DNA from: a virus
Strand: one strand, 5' to 3'
DNA length: 56,491 bases
Virus record (IMG/VR): IMGVR_UViG_3300048834_000448
Span: 1 to 56,491 of that record
Both the position numbers and the translations under genes were made by a program. Shown here piece after piece: positions 35,151-40,784 of this stretch; position 1 is the stretch's first letter; each line of letters opens with the position of its first letter. The notes under the pieces were generated by a model. The model ran no database searches. It saw only the letters and a program-made list of their open reading frames with translations, and was not told the DNA's origin.

Positions 35151-35549
35151 GCGCACAGACACGCACAGACCGCCCGTGCGCCAGTATTCCCGGCCATTCG
35201 GCCATGCTACTAGGCGTTTCCCTTACCCAAGTGCGGCCATATCCCATGGGATACCATCCAGCGCACAGCGCACAGATCTGTATATTGTTGCTATCACTAG
35301 AATACCACAATAGGGGGTATATGCCATATACCATACGCCCTATGGTAACAATAGTCGAGAAGTGTGCGCTGTGCGCCGGCACTTATCCTTATGCCTCACA
35401 AGCACTTAGAGGCGCACAGGCCCAAATAGCGCGCTGTGCGCGCCCCCCAGTATTCCCGCCCGCCAGGGGGCCATAAAGGGTAGTTTCATCGTAGAGTGGC
35501 GTTCTGGAGCGCACATGGCCGATACGCTATGCCTGTGCGCGCTGTGCGC
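35151..35549. repeat. Cluster of GCGCACAG / CTGTGCGC octamers
   Basis: Exact or one-off copies: GCGCACAG at 35151, 35261, 35268 and 35412; ACGCACAG at 35161; CTGTGCGC at 35369, 35434, 35533 and 35542; a partial copy at 35509. Forward copies dominate the left and inverted copies the right. Iteron-like clusters of this density usually mark replication origins or multi-site regulation. Confidence 0.65.
35316..35332. repeat. Inverted repeat GGTATAT-GCC-ATATACC
   Basis: Seven-base perfect arms with a 3-bp spacer, inside the octamer cluster. Flanking ATAGGG and CCCTAT extend the symmetry imperfectly. Confidence 0.5.
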
Positions 35550-35624
35550 CGGTCGAGGTGAGGAATTCTCGATTATCTTGAAGTCTTCCCTTGCATCGAA
35601 CCGAAAGATACTGTACTTTGATCC

Positions 35625-35663
35625 TGAATCCCTCCTCACTCCCTGATAAGGAAGAAGAAAGCA
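35625..35663 (+). repeat. Start-associated leader repeat, family 1, partial copy
   Basis: This copy shares CTCCTCACTCCCTGATAAGG and a following GAAGA-purine run with the copies at 35906 and 36240, and like them ends at a start codon. AAGGAAGA is the likely ribosome-binding site. The 5' half of the repeat is missing here. Confidence 0.7.
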
Positions 35664-35870
35664 ATGAAGCAATGCACAGCCTGTAGCGGGCCGCTAACCC
35701 TCTCCCCTTCCGCAAAGGATCGCGCCGCCAAGTATGGCGGGAAGCCCTCAGACTACTCCCGATTGTTCTACGGGCGCACTGGGGGCATGTGCTCCCCATG
35801 CTTCCTAGCGAAGCGGGAAGCCGATACACTCGCCCTTGTGCGCCGCCTGAGCCCGACTGAGCCCGCCTGA
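35664..35870 (+). CDS. Small Cys-rich protein, first gene of rightward block
   Basis: 68 residues. CTACSGP at residues 4-10 and MCSPC at ~42-46 give two CxxC pairs, probably a zinc ribbon. The last residues (LSPTEPA) and the stop are encoded by CCTGAGCCCG repeat units that continue past the gene, so its end is repeat-derived. It starts after a family 1 leader. Not recognised further; codon use differs from the structural genes, with more ATA, CTA and AGG. Confidence 0.6.
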   Translation: MKQCTACSGPLTLSPSAKDRAAKYGGKPSDYSRLFYGRTGGMCSPCFLAKREADTLALVRRLSPTEPA

Positions 35871-35910
35871 GCCCGCCTGAGCCCTACGCGCCTGAGCCCG
35901 CCTGAGCCTA
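35846..35910. repeat. CCTGAGCCCG repeat array after first small gene
   Basis: Five or six imperfect copies of a CCTGAGCCCG-type unit run from inside the 3' end of the gene into the intergenic space. Each unit carries TGA in one frame. Confidence 0.75.
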
Positions 35911-35970
35911 GCGGCACAGGTACGGGTATTCACGAATCCTCCTCACTCCCTTGATAAGGAAGAGCAAGCA
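35906..35970 (+). repeat. Start-associated leader repeat, family 1, copy A
   Basis: 65 bp ending at the start codon of the next gene. It begins GCCTAGCGGCACAGGT and ends with a GATAAGGAAGAGCAAGCA-type ribosome-binding segment. It is nearly identical to 36240-36303, differing by one substitution and one extra T. Similarity continues into the first codons (Met-Glu-Ser-Asn). Confidence 0.85.
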
Positions 35971-36210
35971 ATGGAAAGCAACAGGAGCACGGTACGGGAA
36001 GCAATAGCCTCTGGCAGGGCTTCCGCGCGGATGGTAGCGGGCAATACCTACGCGAGGGTCTATCGGGAGATGCAACGGCGCAATCCAGGCGGATGGGAAT
36101 TCGGCGCGGATCGTACTACCCTCGCCATAAGCCTTCCCGGTTGGCTGCGCGCACTGGACCGCGCTTCCTATATAGACGCCCGTAGTAAGGCGGAAGCCCT
36201 ACCCGCCTGA
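35971..36210 (+). CDS. Hypothetical small basic protein
   Basis: 79 residues, MESN start shared with the gene at 36304. Rich in Arg and Ala; helical (REAIASGRASARM, YREMQRRN). No family recognised. Uses AGG and ATA codons freely. The stop lies in a CCCGCCTGAGCC unit as in neighbours. Confidence 0.55.
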   Translation: MESNRSTVREAIASGRASARMVAGNTYARVYREMQRRNPGGWEFGADRTTLAISLPGWLRALDRASYIDARSKAEALPA

Positions 36211-36245
36211 GCCTACCAGCCTGAGCCTACCCGCCTGGAGCCTAG
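36204..36245. repeat. CCTGAGCCTACCCG repeat array, short
   Basis: About three imperfect units following the stop of the gene at 35971 and running into the next leader. Supplies the gene's stop codon. Confidence 0.7.
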
Positions 36246-36303
36246 CGGCACAGGTCCGGGTATTCACGAATCCTCCTCACTCCCTGATAAGGAAGAGCAA
36301 GCA
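36240..36303 (+). repeat. Start-associated leader repeat, family 1, copy B
   Basis: 64 bp ending at the ATG at 36304. Near-identical to copy A over its whole length, including the ribosome-binding segment. Confidence 0.85.
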
Positions 36304-36567
36304 ATGGAAAGCAATACCCTCCAATACGCTCAGGTCGATAAGGTCCGGGTACACGGAAGCCCTCGCCCTAGACTGGACGCATATGGCTATACCGTGCGCG
36401 CGGGCTCTCCCACTACCCTACAAGTGCGCTTGCAAGGGGAGGCCCGATGGAGGCGCGTCTATTGCTTGCAATTCTCCAATGCGGGCTCTTTCTTCCTTCA
36501 CCATAAGGGCGGTAGGTTATTCGTCCGGGATAGCGATATCCCGCCGTACAGCGAATTGCTCGCCTGA
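36304..36567 (+). CDS. Hypothetical small protein
   Basis: 87 residues, starting MESN. Beta-rich pattern (TVRAGSPTTLQVRLQGEARWRRVYCLQF) ending in RLFVRDSDIPPYSELLA. Not recognised. The first codons belong to the leader repeat, and the stop to the tandem array that follows, so the whole unit looks like a cassette. Confidence 0.55.
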   Translation: MESNTLQYAQVDKVRVHGSPRPRLDAYGYTVRAGSPTTLQVRLQGEARWRRVYCLQFSNAGSFFLHHKGGRLFVRDSDIPPYSELLA

Positions 36568-36654
36568 GCCTACCCGCCTGAGCCTACCCGCCTGAGCCTA
36601 CCCGCCTGAGCCCGCCTGAGCCCGCCTGAGCCCGCCTGAGCCCGCCTGAGCCTA
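36563..36654. repeat. Tandem array: 3 x CCTGAGCCTACCCG then 4 x CCTGAGCCCG
   Basis: Perfect tandem units of 14 bp at 36563, 36577 and 36591, then of 10 bp at 36605, 36615, 36625 and 36635, with a last unit running into CCTAGCGGCACAGGT. The array begins at the stop codon region of the upstream gene. About 230 bp from 36568 to 36798 hold no gene, only repeats. Confidence 0.92.
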
Positions 36655-36730
36655 GCGGCACAGGTCCGGGTATTCCCGCCTTCCTTATCTTCCCGCCTGA
36701 GCCTAGCGGCAAAGGGCGGGGATTCTCTCC

Positions 36731-36798
36731 CCGGACTGTCTGAGCCTAGCGTATAGGCCCGGACTGTCTGAGGACTGGACTCGGAAGGATACCAGACA
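36731..36798 (+). repeat. Start-associated leader repeat, family 2, copy 1
   Basis: Begins CCGGACTGTCTGAGCCTAGC, has a second GGACTGTCTGAG, then a GGACTCGGAAGGAT segment with the ribosome-binding site, and ends at the ATG at 36799. The CTGAGCCTAGCG core is also part of family 1, linking the two families. Confidence 0.85.
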
Positions 36799-37263
36799 AT
36801 GGCCGATAATGAGACTATGCCCGCTTTCATTGCCCGCAACCTGAGCAACCGGAAGCATATCCGGCCCGCCCTTGTAGCGTTCCGGGACGCTATCAAGGCG
36901 GTAGAGGGGAAGACCGCCGGGCAGATATCCGATGCCGCTATGGCGGACCTGAAGCGGACCGCCGCCGCGCTTGAATCGGCGCAAGAAGCGGTAGGTTGCG
37001 GGTCCGCCGTCTACCTTCCCCGATATCAGACAATGGAGCACGGCGGAAAGAAGCCCCGGTATACGGCAGACTACGCCGATGATATGGTCGCTCAGATAGA
37101 AGGGGAAATTCACAATCTGGACACGCTGGACGGCTACGAATGGGAAGCACTAGACGCGGCGCAAGCGGCATACTTCGCCCTATTAGATACCCTGCCCGCG
37201 TCTATTAGGATGGCCTACACTCATCGGAACGGCCACATATCCTCGCGACCGCTTGCCATCTGA
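36799..37263 (+). CDS. Hypothetical helical protein
   Basis: 154 residues, strongly helical and Ala-rich (DAIKAVEGKTAGQISDAAM, LKRTAAALESAQEAV), with a helical C-terminal half around IEGEIHNLDTLDGYEWEALD. No catalytic motif or family recognised. It stands between two family 2 leaders. Soluble and mildly acidic. Confidence 0.6.
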   Translation: MADNETMPAFIARNLSNRKHIRPALVAFRDAIKAVEGKTAGQISDAAMADLKRTAAALESAQEAVGCGSAVYLPRYQTMEHGGKKPRYTADYADDMVAQIEGEIHNLDTLDGYEWEALDAAQAAYFALLDTLPASIRMAYTHRNGHISSRPLAI

Positions 37264-37390
37264 GCCCGCCCGGACTCGCTCAGCGTTTGACAGTCTAAAC
37301 CGGACTGCCTACGCTTTCAGAATCTCCCGGACTGTCTGAGCCTAGCGTATGGGCTGGACTGTCTGAGGACTGGAATCAGAAGGATACCGT
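37261..37390 (+). repeat. Stop- and start-associated repeat, family 2, copy 2
   Basis: Starts with the stop codon of the upstream gene. 37261-37319 is nearly identical to 37844-37902, and 37327-37390 is the family 2 leader (CCGGACTGTCTGAGCCTAGC ... GGAAGGAT) ending at an ATG. Contains a promoter-like TTGACA (37287-37292) and TACGCT (37310-37315). Confidence 0.85.
37287..37315 (+). promoter_or_regulatory. Candidate promoter inside repeat (copy 2)
   Basis: A perfect -35 TTGACA, 17-bp spacer and TACGCT as a weak -10. The same pair occurs at 37870-37898. Confidence 0.5.
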
Positions 37391-37846
37391 ATGTCTAAAC
37401 TCTCTGATAGCATCCGATACGATAGCCTTGTGGGCGGATACCTCGCCTGCGCCGTCTTCTGTGGGATTGATGAAGAGCACCCGTTATTTATTCACGGCGG
37501 GCGCGATGAAGACTTTCACAACCCGGGACTATTCCTAGACTCTTCCATACGGCGGGCTCAGGCGGACTGTGCCGAATTCATGACGCGAGCCCGCCCGATA
37601 CTGGAACGCTACGCCGAATTACATGAGGACTGCGCCGAAGAAATCGAGGCGATTTCTGAGCAGGATTTCGGGATGAATTTCTGGTATGACCGGAACGGGC
37701 ACGGGACTGGTTTCTGGGACCGCGCCCGGGAATGGGGGGTGCCTGAGGGAATGCTAGAAGAATTGTCACAGGCCGCTAAGGCTTTCGGGGAATGCTACGC
37801 CGAATTCACAACCCCGGACCGCCGCGCGCGTTTGTGCCTCGCCTGA
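37391..37846 (+). CDS. Conserved phage hypothetical protein
   Basis: 151 residues. MNFWYDRNGHGTGFWDRARE (residues ~97-116) matches a motif common in unrelated phage hypothetical proteins ('D..L.RNGHG.GFWDRG'), function unknown. The N-terminal half is acidic and helical (AHDFL-like CAEFMTRARPILERYAE). Behind a family 2 leader; stop provided by the next repeat. Confidence 0.65.
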   Translation: MSKLSDSIRYDSLVGGYLACAVFCGIDEEHPLFIHGGRDEDFHNPGLFLDSSIRRAQADCAEFMTRARPILERYAELHEDCAEEIEAISEQDFGMNFWYDRNGHGTGFWDRAREWGVPEGMLEELSQAAKAFGECYAEFTTPDRRARLCLA

Positions 37847-37976
37847 GCCCGCCCGGACTCGCTCAGCGTTTGACAGTCTAAACCGGACTGTCTACGCTTT
37901 CTGGAATCTCTCGGACTGTCTGAGCGAGCGTATCGCCCTGGACTGTCTGAAGTCTGGACTTGGAAGGATTAGGACA
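37844..37976 (+). repeat. Stop- and start-associated repeat, family 2, copy 3
   Basis: Begins at the upstream stop codon. Near-identical first ~58 bp to copy 2, followed by the family 2 leader (TCGGACTGTCTGAGCGAGCG ... GGAAGGATTAGGACA) and the ATG at 37977. Confidence 0.85.
37870..37898 (+). promoter_or_regulatory. Candidate promoter inside repeat (copy 3)
   Basis: TTGACA (37870-37875), 17-bp spacer, TACGCT (37893-37898), identical hexamers and spacing to copy 2. Confidence 0.5.
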
Positions 37977-38543
37977 ATGGCTAAGAAGATTGAACCCCTC
38001 GCCAATCCCTACCGTTCGCGCACGCTCGCCAAGGCGAAGCGAAACATGGAAGACCCCCGACTTGCCTATGACTACAACCGGGTGAGGTCTTTCGTCCCCA
38101 GGCAACATAACGCCCGCAACCTCTCCCCCGATAAAGAGACGGTGCAGCAGTGGGGGTATATTTGTCGGGCGAAAGACTACGACGGGAAGACGATCCAACA
38201 GGAGGCGATCAATCTTCGATGGTATATGGGCCGCAGCAAGGCCGCCAGCGTCGTGTATTGCTCCGTCTGGGTCAATCCGCCCAGGGGGACTCGATTCGGC
38301 TACGCGGGCTCTGACAGCGAGCCCAATCCCCTTATGTGGGATCGGCACCCTAGCGGGTACGGGAACGCGGGCGGCGGGGGCTATGACAAATTCAGCGCGG
38401 CCGCTTGTGGGGCGATCCGCTCGGCGGGATTCAACCTTGAAGGCCACTTTGCCGGGTATGGCGAGGCCGCGATCAAAGCGGCGGTTATGGCCGTCGCCGA
38501 CTACATGGGCCTTCCGCTCGATGGTTTGATTGTCCAGCACTGA
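37977..38543 (+). CDS. Conserved phage hypothetical protein
   Basis: 188 residues. The stretch VYCSVWVNPP, then SGYGNAGGGGYDKFSAAACGAI and a Gly-rich GFNLEGHFAGYGEAAIKAAV tail resembles a widespread phage/prophage protein of unknown function with the pattern 'SG.GkA.G.GYhK.SAA...Ai..AG'. The N-terminus is basic. Its codon use is closer to the main genome than that of the genes before it. Confidence 0.65.
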   Translation: MAKKIEPLANPYRSRTLAKAKRNMEDPRLAYDYNRVRSFVPRQHNARNLSPDKETVQQWGYICRAKDYDGKTIQQEAINLRWYMGRSKAASVVYCSVWVNPPRGTRFGYAGSDSEPNPLMWDRHPSGYGNAGGGGYDKFSAAACGAIRSAGFNLEGHFAGYGEAAIKAAVMAVADYMGLPLDGLIVQH

Positions 38544-38560
38544 AATACGCGCCGGTCGCT

Positions 38561-38574
38561 GAGCGGAAACGCTC
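38561..38574 (+). other. Small hairpin GAGCG-GAAA-CGCTC
   Basis: A five-base perfect stem closed by a GAAA tetraloop lies 18 nt after the stop codon at 38541-38543, at the place where the TTGACA-bearing segment occurs in copies 2 and 3. No T-run follows, so it is not a standard terminator; it may stabilise the transcript. Confidence 0.45.
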
Positions 38575-38596
38575 GCGGCTGGTTTCAACACTTGCC

Positions 38597-38661
38597 CCGG
38601 ACTGTCTGAGCGAGCGTATCGCCTGGACTGTCTAGGGTCTGGACTCGGAAGGATTAGGACA
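38597..38661 (+). repeat. Start-associated leader repeat, family 2, copy 4
   Basis: CCGGACTGTCTGAGCGAGCG through GGACTCGGAAGGATTAGGAC, ending at the ATG at 38662. Closest to copy 3. The 58-bp upstream half seen in copies 2 and 3 is absent here. Confidence 0.85.
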
Positions 38662-38904
38662 ATGACTGTTAGCGAACTGATGCAGGTACTTCAAGAGGGC
38701 ATAGACAAAGGCAAGTGGTACAAAGGCACTCGGGTAGTCACATACAACCATTGCGCCGATGACGGGACCACCTACGGCGACCCCGACCCCGAGCGAGATA
38801 CGCTCATCCAGAAGGGCGGCAAGGGACCGCTAGGGAACGCGAGCCCGTATGTAGGCCCTGAAGGATACCCCAAGGCCGATCGCGTGGCCGTCGTAGTGCT
38901 TTGA
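38662..38904 (+). CDS. Hypothetical small protein
   Basis: 80 residues. N-terminal helix (MTVSELMQVLQEGIDKG) then a beta-like, Gly/Pro-rich rest with a hydrophobic end (DRVAVVVL). It resembles short phage proteins with a 'DVV.Y..C.DG' pattern but is not assigned. Last gene preceded by a family 2 leader. Confidence 0.55.
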   Translation: MTVSELMQVLQEGIDKGKWYKGTRVVTYNHCADDGTTYGDPDPERDTLIQKGGKGPLGNASPYVGPEGYPKADRVAVVVL

Positions 38905-38945
38905 GTATCCAATTACCGAACGACTGACACAGGACAACAGACACC

Positions 38946-39512
38946 ATGCGAGTAGACTTCACGATCGAACAAGTTGATGCACTCGCTCAGGGCTTGCGCC
39001 TCGGCGACTTCGAGCCCCGAGCCGTCTACCTCGAATTCGACGACCGGGACGGCGACCTCACCGATACCGATGTCCCTGAGGACTGGCCGGGGGCCTTGCA
39101 GGACGCACTATTCGAGGACGCGAGCGACAAGCCCGAGACCCGACTACCTGGCGTTCACGCGGAGAGGATCACCGCTACGCTGCTGGCGGTGGATGAGGCC
39201 CTGTATGCCCTCGACGCAACCGACCTGCGGGACCGCGTGCGCCACGCCCTGCGGGACTTGGGCGAGGACATCCCGCCCGTGCGCGTCGAGGACTTCATGG
39301 AGCGACTTCTGCGGCTCCGGGTATGGTTCGCCGGACTCGACCGTGTAGCCCTCGTAGACAACGGCGAAGAGCCCGCCGTCTACTATGCCAACGGCGCAGA
39401 GGGCGACGAGGGCGAGGTCGTCGGGTACTACTCCCTCTCGGACCCGGACCGACTGACGGCTGAGGCGATGGATCGGGATTGGACCAAACACCAAGCGAAG
39501 AAAGAAGGATGA
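38946..39512 (+). CDS. Hypothetical acidic protein
   Basis: 188 residues, rich in Asp and Glu (e.g. EFDDRDGDLTDTDVPEDW) with alternating helices; strongly negative overall. Acidic phage proteins of this kind sometimes mimic DNA, but no specific family is seen. Good GC-rich codon use like the main genome. It starts a run of tightly packed small genes. Confidence 0.6.
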   Translation: MRVDFTIEQVDALAQGLRLGDFEPRAVYLEFDDRDGDLTDTDVPEDWPGALQDALFEDASDKPETRLPGVHAERITATLLAVDEALYALDATDLRDRVRHALRDLGEDIPPVRVEDFMERLLRLRVWFAGLDRVALVDNGEEPAVYYANGAEGDEGEVVGYYSLSDPDRLTAEAMDRDWTKHQAKKEG

Positions 39513-39515
39513 GCG

Positions 39516-39833
39516 ATGGACCCGCTGCAACGACTGAAAGACGACATCGACGCACACACCCCCGCGACCCAGCCCGACGCCCCGGCGTGCGCAGACGCGA
39601 CCGCGAACGAGGCCGCGACGACCGACTACCAGCGGCGCAAGGAACGCCGGAACATCATGACGACTCGCGGCGAGTATTTCGTCGAGGCGTGTATGGACTG
39701 GCGGGACGGTGCGCCCAACCTCGTGATGGTCCGGGTGCTCGTGGACAACCCGAGCAACGAAGCGTGCGAAGAGATCGAGGCCGCGATCGAAGCGGACTTG
39801 GAGGACTGGTGGAAGATGGGCCAGCCATGCTGA
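39516..39833 (+). CDS. Hypothetical small protein
   Basis: 105 residues. The first ~45 residues are Ala/Thr/Asp rich and probably disordered. The second half is a compact acidic domain (VEACMDWRDGAPNLVMVRVLVDNP, then helices). The start is 4 nt after the upstream stop. An internal ATG at 39657 (MTTRGEYFVE) would give the compact domain alone. Confidence 0.55.
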   Translation: MDPLQRLKDDIDAHTPATQPDAPACADATANEAATTDYQRRKERRNIMTTRGEYFVEACMDWRDGAPNLVMVRVLVDNPSNEACEEIEAAIEADLEDWWKMGQPC

Positions 39834-40015
39834 GAGTGCGCCGAGTAGACAGGAAACTGTACGAGGTCAGCCAAGGGGACTCCCGGCATAAGCCCGGGGA
39901 CCGCATCACCGCCCCGCTCCTGTGCGCGTACTTGATGACGGGGAAGAAGATACGGATAGAGAAAGTTTCACCTTTAGACAAGTTGACCGGACCATCCGAC
40001 CGATCTAGACTCTGA
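39827..40015 (+). CDS. Hypothetical small basic protein
   Basis: 62 residues starting inside the last codons of the previous gene. Basic (LRVRRVDRKL, GKKIRIEKVS). No motif seen. Translation is probably coupled to the upstream gene. Confidence 0.45.
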   Translation: MLRVRRVDRKLYEVSQGDSRHKPGDRITAPLLCAYLMTGKKIRIEKVSPLDKLTGPSDRSRL

Positions 40016-40065
40016 CGCAAACGGGAATTTCCCCGAAGACCAACGACTCAACCAAGGAGCATACC

Positions 40066-40296
40066 ATGAGCGACAAGAACACCCCCGCCCGCATCGAGTA
40101 CCCGTCCGAAACTCCCGCCTACTACGGCATCCGTGAACGCTCCGGCGTCCGGGTCTCCCGCACCCTCTTCGGCCCCTTCGAGACCGCCGAGGCGGCGCAG
40201 GGGGCCATGAGCGACGGCATCCAGCCAGGGGACCGCCTCATCGTCCTGCTCGGGCAGGCGGAGAGCGACAAGACCCTGAGCGTCCAGTTCACCTGA
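40066..40296 (+). CDS. Hypothetical small protein
   Basis: 76 residues, AAGGAG upstream. Beta-rich pattern (YYGIRERSGVRVSRTLFGPFETAEAAQ); looks like a small ubiquitin- or PilZ-sized domain, not assigned. The following 230 bp hold no clear gene but several hairpins. Confidence 0.55.
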   Translation: MSDKNTPARIEYPSETPAYYGIRERSGVRVSRTLFGPFETAEAAQGAMSDGIQPGDRLIVLLGQAESDKTLSVQFT

Positions 40297-40450
40297 TCCC
40301 GTTCTGACGAGCCCGCAAGGGCGAAACGCGGGGACAGCCCGCGTCAACGGGTACAGCGACCTGCCCTTGAAAACGGCAGGACTGCTAGCGTCGGCGGCAA
40401 CCGCCGCGGCCCGCTTCGATCGACCTTGCCGGGCCGATCGGGGTTTCCAT
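40297..40450 (+). ncRNA. Candidate structured RNA (hairpin series)
   Basis: Successive perfect stems: GCCC/GGGC around a GCAA tetraloop (40311-40322), CGCGGG/CCCGCG (40327-40343), CCTGCC/GGCAGG (40360-40380), CGGCGG/CCGCCG (40392-40406), and a weaker GATCG/CGATC pairing (40418-40439) followed by GGGGTTT, which resembles an intrinsic terminator. No open frame of note. Could be a small RNA or a long structured leader of the gene at 40530. The family is unknown. Confidence 0.45.
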
Positions 40451-40458
40451 CCGAAGTC

Positions 40459-40476
40459 AGGAGGTGCGAGATGTGA
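40459..40476 (+). promoter_or_regulatory. Strong Shine-Dalgarno before a start-stop ATGTGA
   Basis: AGGAGG (40459-40464), six bases, then ATG TGA (40471-40476). A full-consensus site placed at ideal distance before a one-codon frame is unusual and may hold or release ribosomes. Confidence 0.45.
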
Positions 40477-40482
40477 CAGGCA

Positions 40483-40533
40483 ATGACTGTGGACACACTC
40501 TGGCGGTGTGAGAGCATCGCCCGAGTTTTATGA
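40483..40533 (+). CDS. Possible 16-residue leader peptide
   Basis: ATG at 40483, 7 bases after the start-stop, encodes MTVDTLWRCESIARVL and stops with a TGA overlapping the start of the next gene (ATGA). If translated, it would couple initiation of the gene at 40530. No independent support; too short for coding statistics. Confidence 0.3.
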   Translation: MTVDTLWRCESIARVL

Positions 40534-40784
40534 GGAACGAAACCGTAATCTCGTGGCAGCCTTTGGACGAACCAGCGTCCCCGACTCTTCCCACCTTCGT
40601 CAGTGAGGATGAGGGGAACCACTCGCAGGACCATCTCGTGCATCTCGTGGTCGAGCCGGTGGACTGGTTCGCGGTGCGAGGGCCAGGAGACGAAGGCAGC
40701 ATCCCGACACCATCGAGCGCGTTGCTCGGCATCGCGGGACTGCTGCTGCTGGCGATCAAACGACGGACAAGGAGCAAGCAATGA
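40530..40784 (+). CDS. Small protein with PEP-CTERM-like C-terminal anchor
   Basis: 84 residues, no N-terminal signal peptide. The C-terminus has SIPTPSSALLGIAGLLLL followed by AIKRRTRSKQ, matching the layout of PEP-CTERM sorting signals: Pro-X-Pro-Ser, a short hydrophobic helix, then basic residues. The family usually has Pro-Glu-Pro; Pro-Thr-Pro variants are known in some groups. Without a signal peptide it may simply be a tail-anchored membrane protein. The stop overlaps the next start. Confidence 0.5.
   Translation: MRNETVISWQPLDEPASPTLPTFVSEDEGNHSQDHLVHLVVEPVDWFAVRGPGDEGSIPTPSSALLGIAGLLLLAIKRRTRSKQ

Larger units (their letters stand above)
34506..35663. promoter_or_regulatory. Large gene-free control region (candidate origin and promoter switch)
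   Basis: About 1.16 kb between leftward and rightward gene blocks, with no convincing gene on either strand. It is AT-richer than the rest of the genome in its left and middle parts. It holds 30-bp-phased repeats, a 20-bp perfect palindrome, several inverted repeats, a promoter-like pair, an operator also found before the portal operon, and a cluster of GCGCACAG octamers. These are listed separately. This is the most likely place for bidirectional promoters and the origin of replication. Confidence 0.6.

Noticed and set aside
35084-35476. 130-residue open frame on the plus strand in the control region
   Set aside because: It runs through the octamer cluster and inverted repeats, has no ribosome-binding site, has an irregular composition and no recognisable motif.
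34506-35663. Attachment site / lysogeny switch
   Set aside because: No integrase, excisionase or CI/Cro-like HTH gene was recognised, so the repeats are more simply read as promoter, operator or origin elements.
35906-36303. Integron-type gene cassettes with attC sites
   Set aside because: The repeats lie at gene starts, lack the paired R and L core sites and folded attC arms, and no integron integrase is present.
36563-36654. CRISPR array
   Set aside because: The repeats are directly tandem with no unique spacers, and no cas genes are present; the Cas4-like nuclease alone is a common phage recombination enzyme.
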